Of a stretch of DNA of 64,000 nucleotides, positions 35,564 to 44,640 are shown piece after piece; position 1 is the stretch's first letter; every line of letters begins with the position of its first letter. This DNA comes from Streptomyces sp. NBC_01276 (GTDB lineage Bacteria > Actinomycetota > Actinomycetes > Streptomycetales > Streptomycetaceae). Under the pieces are notes generated by a model. That model was given only the letters and a program-made list of their open reading frames with translations. It was not told the DNA's origin and ran no database searches. The stretch is from positions 1 to 64,000 of the forward strand of contig NZ_CP108443.1 of the NCBI RefSeq assembly GCF_041435355.1, given 5' to 3'. Made by a program: the position numbers and the translations under genes.

Positions 35564-36062
35564 ACGCGGCCGGGCCGATCACGGGGCGGGGCATGGCGGG
35601 GCACGGCATGGTGGGGCACGGCGGCCCCTGAACAAATCCCCTGGCGGCGGAAGTCGCCGATCCCGACGACGTCCGGGGCTCCGGTGCCGAGGAGGGCGGA
35701 GTTCGGTTCGCGGACGTGTGCGGGCGCACCCCTTCTGTTCCGGCCAAGCTGGACATGTTGAGCAGGTCGTGCACCGCCACGGCGGCCGCGCCCCTGGCCC
35801 ACTCCTCGAAGGGGAGGGGATGGGGCCGATACCCGCGAGGGGCCGTCTCCGCCCCCTCCGACCAGCGGGGTCCGCTGCTCCGCCCTGAGTTGCGCGGCCT
35901 CCCCCACCCGCGATCCCTGAGGCTGTTTTCTCCTGGTACGCCCTATTCTGGGCAAAGGCATGTGGTCTGCGACGGCGGGTCGCGTCGGGGTGTCGGCCGC
36001 GCGGCTCGGGCTGGGGCTCCGGCTCCGGCTCAGCAGCAGTGAGGATGAGGGTGAAGATCCCA
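35564..36062. other. Intergenic, no supported gene
   Basis: About 500 bases with a run of short GGGGC/GGCAT-type direct repeats near 35580-35630 and GGCTC-rich repeats near 36005-36035. No reading frame on either strand has recognisable features. It includes the upstream region of the PAS remnant. Confidence 0.45.
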
Positions 36063-36747
36063 TGGACGACCCGCCCGTCGCATCCGGGGCCGCCGAGGGG
36101 TCGGTGCGTCGGAGGACCTGGTGGCCGTCGTCGATGCGCGGGGGCTGATCACGGCGGCGGGCAGCGGCGTTCGGCACCTGCTGGGATACGAACCCGATGG
36201 GATCGTAGGCCGCGCGGCCGCCGGGCTGCTCGCCGCCGACCTGCCCCGGTCAGTCCGTCGTCAGCTGGCCGGGCTCCGCGCATGCACCGGCGAGGTGGCG
36301 CTGCGCCACCGCGACGGCAGCCGGATCGTGCTGCGGCTCCGGGCGGTACCGCTCACCGACGCGGGCCGCGCAACCTCGTGGCTCGTGACCGCGGCGGCTC
36401 CGGCGGACCCCGCCGGCCCCTCCGACCCGACGGCAGCACTCTTGAGCCGCACACTCGTCCAGCTCCCGGTACCGGTGGCGGTGTACGACCGCGAGGGCCG
36501 ACTGGTGGCCGCCAACGAGAGCATGACCCGGGTGATGGGCAGGACCGAGGAGGAGATGCGGGGTCTGACCCTGTGGGAGATCGAGCCCAGCCGGCCGTTC
36601 GACGAATACGACCGCATGCAGCATCAGGTGCTGCGGACAGGTGAGACACCGAAAGACATCAAGAGGTTTGATTTGAGGGTGAATTGGACTAATACCGCAC
36701 AAACCGCCTGCGCATACGCGAGGACCGCGGACCACCCGAACAGGTGA
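36063..36747 (+). pseudogene. PAS-domain sensor remnant, frameshifted and 3'-truncated
   Basis: From ATG 36063 (MDDPPVASGAAEG) the frame breaks near 36103 and continues one base over as GASEDLVAVVDARGLITAAG. Two PAS-type segments follow: VVDARGLITAAGSGVRHLLG (PAS1) and PVPVAVYDREGRLVAANESM, then TRVMGRTEEEMRGLTLWEIE (PAS2). Homologous streptomycete proteins go on to GAF and SpoIIE-type phosphatase domains. Here the coding pattern stops near 36665 and the last residues (RFDLRVNWTNTAQTACAYAR) are AT-rich foreign sequence. So it is a sensor-phosphatase stub, not functional as such. Confidence 0.65.
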
Positions 36748-36897
36748 ACCGCGGCCCTCCGCCGGACACCGGACCGGGGGCACCACCACCCGGTGACGCC
36801 GCGATTCCCGGGCCGCCCGCAAGGGCTGCCCGGGAACCCACTCCGCAGGGCGAGGGCGTGTCTCTCTGACGCGACGGAGGTGCAGCCGATGCGGTCC

Positions 36898-36938
36898 GGA
36901 AACTTTTGTTTACATTGATAATTTCGGAAACTATAGTT
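36898..36938. promoter_or_regulatory. Tandem palindromic operator with AT-rich promoter
   Basis: Two GGAAAC-anchored palindromes, 28 bases apart: AAAC-TTTT-GTTT (36900-36911) and AACTATAGTT (36929-36938). Both lie directly upstream of the start codon at 36944, in DNA far richer in AT than the window. Their spacing suggests cooperative binding of a dimeric regulator. Confidence 0.6.
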
Positions 36939-36943
36939 GTCGC

Positions 36944-37483
36944 ATGATGGCCTCTGAGATCACCCCAGAAGAGCAGGCAGAGCTCGACAAGGCCCTGTAC
37001 GACGCCTTGAATCCCCTAGCCGCGGCCCTCCGCTCCCGAGAGACCGGGCTGTCCGCGGAGCGTATGTGGGAAGCGAATCCTGTCGAGGTGGCGCTGTCCG
37101 TCCTGGCTGCTTGGAAGGTGGTGGATGTCGAGGTCAGGCGGCTAACGGGGCGGGCGGCAGCAACCGCCGGCTCCTACGGCGCAAGCTATGAGCAGTTGGG
37201 AGCCGTCTGGGGCATCACCCGGCAGGGCGCACGCAAGAAGTGGCCCGACGCCGTCAGCCGCCCAGCACCCGCGACAGCGGGCAAAAGCACGCTCGCGATG
37301 TTCGGAGGGACTGCCGAGCTGGTGCAGTCGCCTTCCGGTGATTGGGGCTGGACAGGCAAGGGCGCCGATGGAGCATCCGGCACGGTCGCCGGTGGGACGC
37401 TTTACACGACCGTAGAAGAAGCAGCGGCCCACGCGGGCGCGTTCCTCAAAGAACACGCTCCTGGTATCGGCGACCGGTCCTAG
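36944..37483 (+). CDS. Hypothetical protein with HTH-like segment
   Basis: A 179-residue protein with ATG-ATG start. The N-terminus is acidic and helical (ITPEEQAELDKALYDALNPL). SYEQLGAVWGITRQGARKKW (about residues 81-100) looks like a helix-turn-helix: streptomycete proteins with GASWxxIGxAxGxTRQAAxxRW have the same feature. The C-terminal part (GDWGWTGKGADGASGTVAGG) is a small strand-rich unit. It is preceded by a palindromic AT-rich operator, and its lower GC suggests acquisition. Probably a small DNA-binding protein, perhaps autoregulated. Confidence 0.6.
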   Translation: MMASEITPEEQAELDKALYDALNPLAAALRSRETGLSAERMWEANPVEVALSVLAAWKVVDVEVRRLTGRAAATAGSYGASYEQLGAVWGITRQGARKKWPDAVSRPAPATAGKSTLAMFGGTAELVQSPSGDWGWTGKGADGASGTVAGGTLYTTVEEAAAHAGAFLKEHAPGIGDRS

Positions 37484-37740
37484 TACTCCAGCAGGACTTT
37501 GTGGCTTGACCTGGGGAAACGTCGGGCGGTGGAAGTGTAGCGGGCAGGATTGCGTCACGGACGGGTTCTGCCCTCCCACCCCTCGAAAGGATGCCCGCGG
37601 CGACGTGCTCACTCCGGGGCGGGGAAGCCTCCGGTCGTGATCATCGAACAGGCCGAGACCTGGGACCGCGACCTCGAAGACCTCTTCACCACCATGGGGC
37701 ACCACTTCGGCCGCGTCGAACCTCGCCGAGCCGCAGCAGT
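37484..37740 (+). pseudogene. IS701-like element, left-end remnant
   Basis: After the preceding stop the DNA changes abruptly to TACTCCAGCAGGACTTTGTG, typical of IS701-type ends, followed by a leader. From about 37637 a frame reads VIIEQAETWDRDLEDLFTTM, then GHHFGRVEPRR, which resembles the first residues of IS701 transposases (helix, then FxRxEPRRRA). Everything after ~37740 is gone. The end motif is recalled, so treat as probable. Confidence 0.5.
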
Positions 37741-37846
37741 CGGGGCTTCCCCACTTCTGCGTCGGCGGACTGGGTGAGTACCGCCGCTTCCCCCGCGCCG
37801 CAGCCGGGGTTGAAGTAGGCGAGCGAGACCGTTTCGCTCAGTTTCT

Positions 37847-38316
37847 TCACTGCCTGGGTTTCCAGGTCGCAACGGCGGCGAAAGCGCCCCGGTCGAACAG
37901 GGCCGGCGTATTCGTGAAGGCCCGTGGTGCGTAGGCGACCACTGCGCGTGTACCCGAGCCCGTCACACAGACGTTGCCTATCCAGGCGTCCACCTCCAGC
38001 CCCTCCTCCCGCAGCGTGGCCGCCTCACGCCACTCGTACCCGTTACCGCTGTCGGAGACCAGGACATGCAGCCCGTACCCGTCGCCGACAACGGTGACCG
38101 CCCGGTCGTCGGCCGTACGCCAGCCCTTTCCCAATATGTCGTCCCGCTTCGCGGCGGGCACCGAGGCGTGGTCCTGGGTGACGGAAGGGGGCTTGGTTGA
38201 CCACCAGCAGCACCGGGGTTCGGCTGCGCCACCGCGGACGCCGGTAACAGGCTCGCGCCGAGCATCGAGATCACGAGCCCGACAAGCAGTGCGGGCATAC
38301 GTCTTTTCATTTTCAC
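37847..38316 (-). pseudogene. N-terminal stub of a large secreted protein, frameshifted
   Basis: From ATG 38316 a signal peptide is clear (MKMKRRMPALLVGLVISMLG, then ASLLPASAVAQ). A one-base shift near 38190 leads to SVPAAKRDDILGKGWRTADD, then RAVTVVGDGYGLHVLVSDSG and WIGNVCVTGSGTRAVVAYAP. This matches the region after the signal peptide in big streptomycete secreted proteins of the Rhs/polymorphic-toxin kind, as I remember them. The reading stops after AFAAVATWKPRQ, where IS debris begins. Only about 140 residues remain of what is normally a very long protein. Confidence 0.55.
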
Positions 38317-38566
38317 CTACTGTTGGCCGTTGTCGGTCAGCAGCGCGATCATCAGGGCGGCTCCGCCGGCATTGAGATCGATCGCCCAGGTCACGGGCTC
38401 GCCCTCGCTCAGTGCGAGGACATCGGTGATCAATTCGAGCAGTGCGGTCTCGTCATTGGCCACCCGCCGTGAGAGCGTGCGCCTGCCGTCGGTGTCGATC
38501 ACCGTGCAGTGATGCTCGGCCTTGCCCGCATCTGTTCCGGCCCATGGTTCGGGCACGGTCACCTCC
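38317..38566 (-). pseudogene. IS110-family transposase N-terminal remnant
   Basis: The frame reads WAGTDAGKAEHHCTVIDTDG, then RRTLSRRVANDETALLELIT and WAIDLNAGGAALMIALL. This is the RuvC-like DEDD half of an IS110 transposase, with the first Asp in GTDAGK. It ends after about 80 residues. The copy at 51997-52215 ends at the same point, in GGAAL. Confidence 0.8.
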
Positions 38567-38740
38567 GGGATCGTTCCTGTAGTTGTCCCAGCAGACGACC
38601 TCGCCAGCGTGTCCTTACCAAGCGATCTCTTCGCGCGTATCCCAATCAGTGGCCGAGTCGTCGCGGGGCACCGGGCGGCCAATCAGTAGAAGCCACATGC
38701 GCGGCATGAGGTTGTCAGCCACACCCAGTGCCCCTGGGTC
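38567..38740 (-). other. IS110 left-end non-coding region
   Basis: This DNA upstream of the IS110 remnant matches the leader of the second remnant at about 51835-51996, for example GATTGGCCGCCCG (minus strand here ending near 38671; plus strand at 51868-51880) followed in both by GACGACTCGG-type sequence. In IS110-family elements the long non-coding end encodes the bridge RNA; that role here is inferred. Confidence 0.5.
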
Positions 38741-38838
38741 TCCCGATCCTACGAGTGACCGGAATCGACCCGCCAACAACGTAAGGAGGTTGAACTCGTG
38801 GTGTCGTAGGGGCTGACGTCTCGTCTCTCACTGCGGTA

Positions 38839-39217
38839 TCACCAGGCGTCCCGGTCCACTGCGCCCTGGGGCAGCTTGGTGTTGGAGAACACCGGCCGCT
38901 TCCACATGGCGGGCACCAGATCGGCGTCGACCTCCGGGGCAGCAGCGGCCGGTCCTTGACCCGGCGGCGCGAGAGCGCCGGCAGTCGGCGCACCGCCTTC
39001 AGGACGCGCTGCCCGGCCGGGGCCGCGGCCAGCGCCTCCGACTCGCCCAGCAGGGGCAGGAACGGGCGCACGGTGTTGTAGCGCAGGCCGACCTTCTCGC
39101 GCATCGCGGCCTCGGCCGACCCGTCGTCCTCGGGCACGAGGGCCTCCACCGTCTCGACGGCCCCGGCCACCGCCGTGCGCGGCACGGCCGCCTCCACCGC
39201 CGCCCTCGGAATATGTG
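38839..39217 (-). pseudogene. Tn3-family transposase fragment
   Basis: The minus strand encodes LRYNTVRPFLPLLGESEALA, then GQRVLKAVRRLPALSRRRVK and DRPLLPR. After one missing base near 38940 it continues VDADLVPAMWKRPVFSNTKL, then PQGAVDRDAW. This is a middle segment of a Tn3-type TnpA. Both ends are absent, so it is an internal relic about 125 codons long. Confidence 0.75.
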
Positions 39218-39449
39218 GCTCGTGATGGAGAGATTTGAATCTCCCCGCCTCGTCCTCGCATGGCCTCAGAGCTGCTCAGCTCAGTTCAGCTCCCCAGGCC
39301 TACCACCGCGCTGTCCCATTGGTCTAGCTGCGCAGCAGGTTGATCGGTCGGGCAGCCTGCCCTCGGGAACGATGCGCAAAGTGCCGATGTCAGCGGGCCC
39401 ACGTACGTTTCGGTTGACCGCCCGGCCGGGCGGCGAGGAGGGGTGAGAC

Positions 39450-40175
39450 ATGAAATGGGTCGGGGACGCGCGGCTGGCAGCTGGGCCTGAGGCCGCCTGG
39501 TACCTGGAGACGGCTTTCACGCCCGGCGCTCACCTGGGGACGGTGCACGACGATCCGACAACGCCCATCGTTGTGACAGGGATCGAGGAGGTGACCACCA
39601 TGCGCATACCCAGCGGCCGTCTTGTCGTCGATGCTCCGTTCGACGACGACGACGTCTCGAGATACGAGCAAGGGTTGCCGACGAGGCCCCCGCGGGAGCT
39701 GGCGGTGAGTATTCCCCCGGGCGCCTACCGGGTGGAGATCGCGTGGACGGCGGGCCCGTACGAGTTCTTCGGCGAGCACTTCGATGGCGTTGAGTGTGCC
39801 GCGACGCGCCTGTGTATCAGCGACGACCCTGTGATCGCGTGGGAGATAGGCCTGGGCATCGGCGACGACATCGACAGGCTTCAGCCAGGCAAGGAACCCC
39901 AGTTTTACTCTGACGCGAATGTCGGCTGCTTCGCCGACGCAGGTGCGTGGACGACCTTGTCCGCACCGTTTCGCGCATTCAAGGACGGCAATCCGGTGCC
40001 GCGCGAAACCGAACGGCTGCCCGGATGGTGCGAGCGGGTACGCGACGAGTCGCAACAAGCCGATCTGGTCATGTTCACGGCCGAATCGGGCGGCGTCGTC
40101 TGGCTGGGCCGCACCAAGACCGGCGACGTGGCCACGATCGTCGTCACCAGCGGCATGCCCGGCGCCAAAGCCTGA
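39450..40175 (+). CDS. DUF4241 family protein
   Basis: A 241-residue protein from ATG 39450 with a GGAGGGG ribosome site. It follows the DUF4241 pattern: MRIPSGRLVVDAPFDDDD, then LAVSIPPGAYRVEIAW, ATRLCISDDPVIAWEIGLGI, and SDANVGCFADAGAW near the middle. Other DUF4241 proteins occur as immunity-type or orphan genes near polymorphic toxin loci, but their function is not established. No signal peptide. It is isolated between Tn3 and ISL3 remnants and may have arrived with them. Confidence 0.7.
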   Translation: MKWVGDARLAAGPEAAWYLETAFTPGAHLGTVHDDPTTPIVVTGIEEVTTMRIPSGRLVVDAPFDDDDVSRYEQGLPTRPPRELAVSIPPGAYRVEIAWTAGPYEFFGEHFDGVECAATRLCISDDPVIAWEIGLGIGDDIDRLQPGKEPQFYSDANVGCFADAGAWTTLSAPFRAFKDGNPVPRETERLPGWCERVRDESQQADLVMFTAESGGVVWLGRTKTGDVATIVVTSGMPGAKA

Positions 40176-40228
40176 CGTAGCTGCCGCCTGAGCGCCGACC
40201 AGCGACACGGAGAAGCCACAGAGAAGCG

Positions 40229-41180
40229 CTACTGCAGCAGGATCATTTTGCGGAGCAGTTCGAATCCGGCTCGACCGTAGAGCTGCCGCTTGATCTTCTT
40301 GATGCGGTTCACGGCTCCCTCGATGCTGCCGGAGCTCCAATGCAGGGTGAGCCCCGCCGTCACGGCATCGAGGTCTCGGAGCAGATGGAGTGCGAATCGC
40401 GTGAGGCCAGGTAGTTGGCTGGCGTCGACTGCGTCGATCCAGGCGGGGAGCCTGGCACCTTGACGATCGCTGAGTATCTCGCCGAAGTCGCGGACATGCC
40501 CGGCGGCTGTGTCCAGTTCGGGGCAGCGTGTCAGGACATCCTTCAGGCCCGCGCGGTTGTCCTCGCTCAGCGCGGTGGGGTGGCGGGTGAGCCAGCCGGT
40601 CACCTGGCGCACCGTCGGAGGCCGGGGCGGCGCGCCGGCCGGAGCCCCGCGGAGGGTGGCGATGTGGGCGCGGACCATCTGGTAGGTGACGGGTGCGTTG
40701 TCGGCAACGAGTTCGCTGTGGAGGTGGGTGACGCTGGTGCATCCCTCGGCGAACCGTCGTTCCAGGTAGGGCTTGTAGGGGTCCAGCCTGCTGGGCCGGG
40801 GCCGGTTCTCGCGGATGGTGTCCTGCCAGCATGCGGCGTTCGCTTATCTGAGCACGGTGTTGAGGCCCCAGCCTAGGTGCCGGGCAATCGCCCGGCGTGA
40901 GTGACCTTGGGCGAGGAGCTCGTGGACCAGGGCGTGTGCTGCCTTCTTCCGCTCGGCCCGTCGGCCGGCGGGCGCCGAGTCGTCCTGCGGCCGACCGGAA
41001 CCCAGAGGCGCCTCCGGCAGCGATGGGTTGCGGAGGCAGTCGCGGTGGGTGGCGACGCAGGTTTCCACGGCTCGGCCGAGGCCCTGCCACAGGTGGAACC
41101 GGTCGGCGACCTGCAGAGCGTCGGGGGCCCCGCGGCGGGCACCCTCGGCGTAGGCGCCTGCCCGGTCCGGGCAAAGATGG
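40229..41180 (-). pseudogene. ISL3-family transposase remnant with nonsense codon
   Basis: Reading down from about 41180: GRAVETCVATHRDCLRNPSL, then HSRRAIARHLGWGLNTVLR, TAA at about 40849 where relatives have Tyr, then ANAACWQDTIRENRPRPSRL, LDPYKPYLERRFAEGC-type sequence, MVRAHIATLRGAPAGAP and a closing SGSIEGAVNRIKKIKRQLYG, RAGFELLRKMILL. That is the second half of an ISL3 TnpA, with the catalytic Glu in SIEGAVNRIK. The first half is missing; it cuts into an SMI1/KNR4 gene. Non-functional. Confidence 0.85.
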
Positions 41181-41601
41181 CCGCTCCCTGGTCCGTGTCG
41201 GCAAGCGGGATGAGGCCGTCGGGGGTGCCGAAGGTGATCTCCGGGCGGTTGCAGATCACACGGGGATCAGCGTCGGGTTCCAGGTCGTCGTCCTCCCACG
41301 CCCGCCACTCGTTCCAGCCTTCCGCATCCGACCGGATCGCCTCGCCCAGGTTCCGCCACGCACAGGCCGGGTGGGACGAGAGGCCGAGGTGACCGTTGAG
41401 CTGGACGGGAGCGTACGCATCGACGATCGCCTTGTAGTCCGGGGGAAGACTTCTGCCGATCTCCTGCTCCAGGCGGAGCCAGGCAGCAGGATCGGCGTAA
41501 CGGTTCTCCGCCGGGCCGAGCATGTCGAATACGGCCTGCAGGTAGTCAGTTATGGCTGCCCAAGGTGCTCGTTGGTGAAGGTCCAGGACAGCATCAACCA
41601 C
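41181..41601 (-). pseudogene. SMI1/KNR4 (SUKH) family protein, 3'-truncated
   Basis: The reading WLRLEQEIGRSLPPDYKAIV, then DAYAPVQLNGHLGLSSHPAC and ITFGTPDGLIPLADTDQG is the SUKH-type SMI1/KNR4 fold (LEPDYKxxxxxYG, then GLIPLAxTDxG). SUKH proteins often serve as immunity proteins against secreted nucleases. After DQG the frame enters ISL3 sequence, so the last strands are lost. The start is either GTG/ATG near 41601 or ATG near 41526. Probably non-functional. Confidence 0.7.
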
Positions 41602-41613
41602 CTGGCGTGGCCT

Positions 41614-42135
41614 CTATCGGCCGGGGCCCTCGCTGTGAGGAGCCCCCGGTCCCAAAACGCGCAACGCGGCCCGTGCCGCCTCTCCGGCCTCTGCCCGTGC
41701 CAGCAATTCCAGCGCGTCGCGATCTGCCCACCCGCACACCTCGCGCAACTCCGGGGTGAGATCGAGTCCGATCTCCTTACCGACCCAGTCCGCGATGACC
41801 AAGGCGTCTGCCACGGTGGTCGGGTCGGCGGCAATGTCCGGCCCGAGCAGAGAGAGACCGCCGTCGTTGGCGCCGCGGGCGAGTGCAAGCGCCACAAGCG
41901 TCCACCGCGCGGTCCGGTCTGCGGGATCGCGCTTCAGCCGTTCCGCGGTGAAAACGTCGAGCTTGTAGATCGTGGCGTGACCGTTTGCCCAGCCGTGCCA
42001 GAACGCATCGTCTCGCGGGAGGGCTTCCAGGACCCGAAGTCCGTCATTCAGCGCCCACACCATGCGTTCGGCGAACTCGGGATGACCGGTGTCGTATCCG
42101 GACCGCCGCAGCGCGTCGACCTCGTTCTGGCTCAT
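41614..42135 (-). CDS. Conserved hypothetical protein
   Basis: A 173-residue soluble helical protein from ATG 42135 (MSQNEVDALRRSGYDTGHPE). Features: FAERMVWALNDGLRVLEALP, FWHGWANGHATIYKLDVFTA and GLDLTPELREVCGWADRDAL. No cysteine cluster, signal or membrane helix and no known motif. It lies 13 bases upstream of the SMI1/KNR4 gene on the same strand, so it may have been its operon partner. No function can be assigned. Confidence 0.55.
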   Translation of the reverse strand: MSQNEVDALRRSGYDTGHPEFAERMVWALNDGLRVLEALPRDDAFWHGWANGHATIYKLDVFTAERLKRDPADRTARWTLVALALARGANDGGLSLLGPDIAADPTTVADALVIADWVGKEIGLDLTPELREVCGWADRDALELLARAEAGEAARAALRVLGPGAPHSEGPGR

Positions 42136-42396
42136 CGAGACATCATCCGTGCCCGACGAGGCCGGTGTCTCCGAAAAAGAAGTCGGGCCCTTCCGCGCCG
42201 CGCCTGTCAGGGACACGGATCGGCAGGACCCTGACCGCAAAGCTACTCGTCCACCCAGCATTGATCCCGCAGACACTCCAAGCCAGACGTCACCCGATCA
42301 GGGTGGCTCTCAATCCCGCCGCCGATCATGGACCTCTGCCACTCTCCGTCCCCCGCACAGACGGACCAACGCGGCTCCCGAAACCACCGCCGAAGC

Positions 42397-42613
42397 GGCT
42401 CTCATTCACCCCGCCAAAAACAACCCGGCCGAGTGGCTGCCCTCGGACGGCTCCTACCACTGCACCTATGCCGCGACCTGGGTCGGGACCAAGCTGCGCT
42501 GGGACCTGGCCGCCGACGAGAACGAGGTCCAGGCCCTCCTCGGCCTCGCTGAGGACTGCCCCACGACCACGGTGGTCTACGAGAGCGCCCCTAGCAGCCG
42601 GCCTGATCGGTAG
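42397..42613 (+). pseudogene. C-terminal fragment of a DUF1524/HNH-type protein
   Basis: The frame reads HPAKNNPAEWLPSDGSYHCT, then YAATWVGTKLRWDLAADENE and CPTTTVVYESAP. It corresponds to the closing part of streptomycete secreted HNH/DUF1524 nucleases (PxxWLPPxxxYHCTYAxxWVxxKxRW). The HNH centre itself is missing. It is convergent with, and overlaps the end of, the next minus-strand gene. Confidence 0.6.
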
Positions 42614-43310
42614 CGTTCCGATGGAGGGGTCTTTCCACCTTGATGACCGTTCCGGCGGGGTAGGAGGGGAACGCGATGCGCCAGAGGTTGTCCGGCTGGC
42701 CGTCGACCGTGAGGCGGGTCAGGGTGGTGGACAGGTCGGGCGTGACGTCCAGTACCGCGATGCTGTAGTCAGCGCCGGTTCCCTCTTCGGAGCCTACGGT
42801 CACGGACTTGGCGCTCCAGCGGCCCGCACCGGCCGTGCTGTCCTGGCTCACCGGTCTGAGGATGAAGAATTCTTTGTCGACGCGCATGCCGATCCACAGC
42901 TGGTGTCCCTGGGCGGGTTGCCCCTGGCCGGAGATGTCGATACAGCGGGAAATCGGGCCGTCGGTAGGCTTCTCGATAGTGACTGCGTTGGGCAGGGGGG
43001 TCTTTGTGCTGGTGGGCATTGCGGCGCTACTACTGGGGGACGGGGCGGCACCACTGCTCCCCGTCGTTGCCGCTGACTGCTCAGGCGGAGACGGGCTGAG
43101 CGTGACGTAGATGGTCGGGGTCACCGTGCGGGCAGTGGGAGAGTTGACCACGGTGGGCAGGCCGAGGAAACCCAGCGCCACGCCGCCCACGGCCGCGCCC
43201 GCGGATATGAGCGCGGCCAGTTCCCCTAACCGGATCCGGCGTCTGCCGGTGGAGTCCGTCCCCGACGCCCCCGAACTTCCGGTGCCGGTTTCAGACGAGC
43301 TGCTGCTCAT
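42591..43310 (-). CDS. Membrane-anchored extracytoplasmic protein
   Basis: A 239-residue protein from ATG 43310 with a clear GGAGGA site. A Ser/Gly-rich cytosolic start and basic RRRIRLGE precede one membrane helix (LAALISAGAAVGGVALGFLG). A Ser/Thr/Pro-rich linker leads to a ~120-residue extracellular domain: ISRCIDISGQGQPAQGHQLW, FFILRPVSQDSTAGAGRWSA, VLDVTPDLSTTLTRLTVDGQ. The pattern (CxxxxGxx..L W.. V.......... W....) is seen in streptomycete proteins of unknown function. Two cysteines could pair. No catalytic residues are evident. Confidence 0.65.
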   Translation of the reverse strand: MSSSSSETGTGSSGASGTDSTGRRRIRLGELAALISAGAAVGGVALGFLGLPTVVNSPTARTVTPTIYVTLSPSPPEQSAATTGSSGAAPSPSSSAAMPTSTKTPLPNAVTIEKPTDGPISRCIDISGQGQPAQGHQLWIGMRVDKEFFILRPVSQDSTAGAGRWSAKSVTVGSEEGTGADYSIAVLDVTPDLSTTLTRLTVDGQPDNLWRIAFPSYPAGTVIKVERPLHRNATDQAGC

Positions 43311-43379
43311 ACGGTTCCTCCGAGCTGGATCAAGGTTCACGGCTGACAGTGCATGTGCGTTGACGTACGCCGGTGCTGA

Positions 43380-43643
43380 TCAGTTGCGACCCCACCCCGC
43401 CAGTCCGCTGGGACTGGCGCTACCGACGGTCGGCGGGCCGCCAGCGGGTGCGCCGGGTGCGGACGAGATGCCCCAGGGGCCGTCGTAGACACTCCACTGC
43501 GAGACGGGGACTCCTCCCCCGCCCGAGCCGCTGTCGAAATACACCGGGGCCGGGACGCTGCCGTCTGGCAGGACGGCCTCGACAGCGCCCCTGTGGGAGG
43601 TGCCGAACTCCTCCGTCGTCCACGTCTCGCGCCTACTCACCAC
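43380..43643 (-). CDS. Small hypothetical protein
   Basis: An 87-residue reading starting MVSRRETWTTEEFGTSHRGA, then VEAVLPDGSVPAPVYFDSGS, with a Gly/Pro/Ser-rich end. It has no recognised domain. It lies between the membrane-anchored protein and the DUF1524 operon on the same strand, which fits an operon, but coding status rests only on frame and position. Confidence 0.35.
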   Translation of the reverse strand: MVSRRETWTTEEFGTSHRGAVEAVLPDGSVPAPVYFDSGSGGGGVPVSQWSVYDGPWGISSAPGAPAGGPPTVGSASPSGLAGWGRN

Positions 43644-43741
43644 AGCCCCGCCCTCTCACCTGACCCGTCTTCGGGCAGCCCGTGGTGCGGGGCCGCCTGG
43701 ACACGACGATGCCGCAGCCCGGCCGCGTGGAGGGCGGGTTT

Positions 43742-44074
43742 TCACGAAGTGGCGGCGGGAACCTCCGCTGCGCCGCCGGCCTGCACGGCCTCGACTACGT
43801 CCTTGTGGAAGGCCGCGAGGCCCTCGGGAGGCAGGGGGGCGGGGCTGCCGGTGAGGGTGTACCACTCCTCGGCTCCGGTGTACTGGATTCGTACCGAGGC
43901 CGTGCCGTCAGGGCCGGCCTCGCTGGTCAGGGTGACGTCGCCGGTGATGACGCCGACCTCATCGGTCATCGCCCCGCCCGGCCCCGCCTTCACGTGATCG
44001 GTCAACGCAACCGCTCCCTCCGGGACGCCACCGCGGTCGGGCTGCGGCGTGCCCGCGGGCTGTTGGTCGCTCAT
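43742..44074 (-). CDS. Hypothetical protein coupled to the DUF1524 gene
   Basis: A 110-residue protein from ATG 44074, overlapping the stop of the upstream nuclease gene as ATGA. The middle reads AMTDEVGVITGDVTLTSEAG, then ASVRIQYTGAEEWYTLTGSP, a strand-rich unit; the end is helical (PEGLAAFHKDVVEAVQAG). The tight overlap with a nuclease-like gene suggests an immunity protein or partner. That is inference; no family match is known to me. Confidence 0.55.
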   Translation of the reverse strand: MSDQQPAGTPQPDRGGVPEGAVALTDHVKAGPGGAMTDEVGVITGDVTLTSEAGPDGTASVRIQYTGAEEWYTLTGSPAPLPPEGLAAFHKDVVEAVQAGGAAEVPAATS

Positions 44075-44640
44075 GAGCACGTCTCCAGCATCTCGGTCAG
44101 CTTCTTCTTCTCCGCTTCGGTCACGGTGAGCTGGTAGGTGCTCTTCACGTTCGTCCACGCGGTGGCGTACGTGCACCGGCAGCCCTTGGCCGGGGGCTGC
44201 CAATCCTCCGGGCCTTGATCGCCCTTGGCCCGATTCGTCGCCGCCGACACCGCGAGAAGCTGGGGGCGGGTCAGGTCGTTCGCGAACTCCTTGCGCCGCT
44301 CCGCCGTCCAGGACCCGGTCCCCGGACGCCAGGCATTCGCGAGAGGCACCATGTGATCGATGTCGAGTTTCGCGGCGTCCGTGACCGTGACCCCGTCGTA
44401 GACGGAGACCCAGGTACCGGAGACCGCCTTGCACGCGGCGTCGCGCTTCACGTCCTTGCCCGCCCGCTCCAGCACGACCTCGCAGGTATCACAGCTGTCG
44501 CCCTGCCCAATCCAGTGCGTGAACTTCTCCCGGGAATACCCCGTCATCGCCTGCTGAACGGCAACCTTCAACCCGGCAAGCTGAGTACGAGCGATTACCG
44601 TCGTCGACAGCCCCGGAAGGGCCGGCGCCACGCCCGGGTC
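44071..44640 (-). pseudogene. DUF1524 HNH-type nuclease, 5'-truncated
   Basis: The reading from ~44620, QLAGLKVAVQQAMTGYSREK, then CDTCEVVLERAGKD, KLDIDHMVPLANAWRPGTGS, LTRPQLLAVSAATNRAKGDQ and CRCTYATAWTNVKSTYQL, is the DUF1524/HNH nuclease fold with DIDH(M)VPL and the later N-R-x-K-G-D-Q segment intact. Relatives are secreted with a signal peptide. Here the first residues belong to a fused DUF5954 fragment, so the leader is missing and export is doubtful. It might still make an internal nuclease, with the coupled 110-residue gene next to it. Confidence 0.7.

Noticed and set aside
39218-39260. Hairpin resembling a tRNA T-arm (GGAGAGATTTGAATCTCC)
   Set aside because: The T-stem does not pair with a 7-nt loop and no anticodon or D-arm is nearby. 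It could be an old attachment-site scrap, but nothing supports that.
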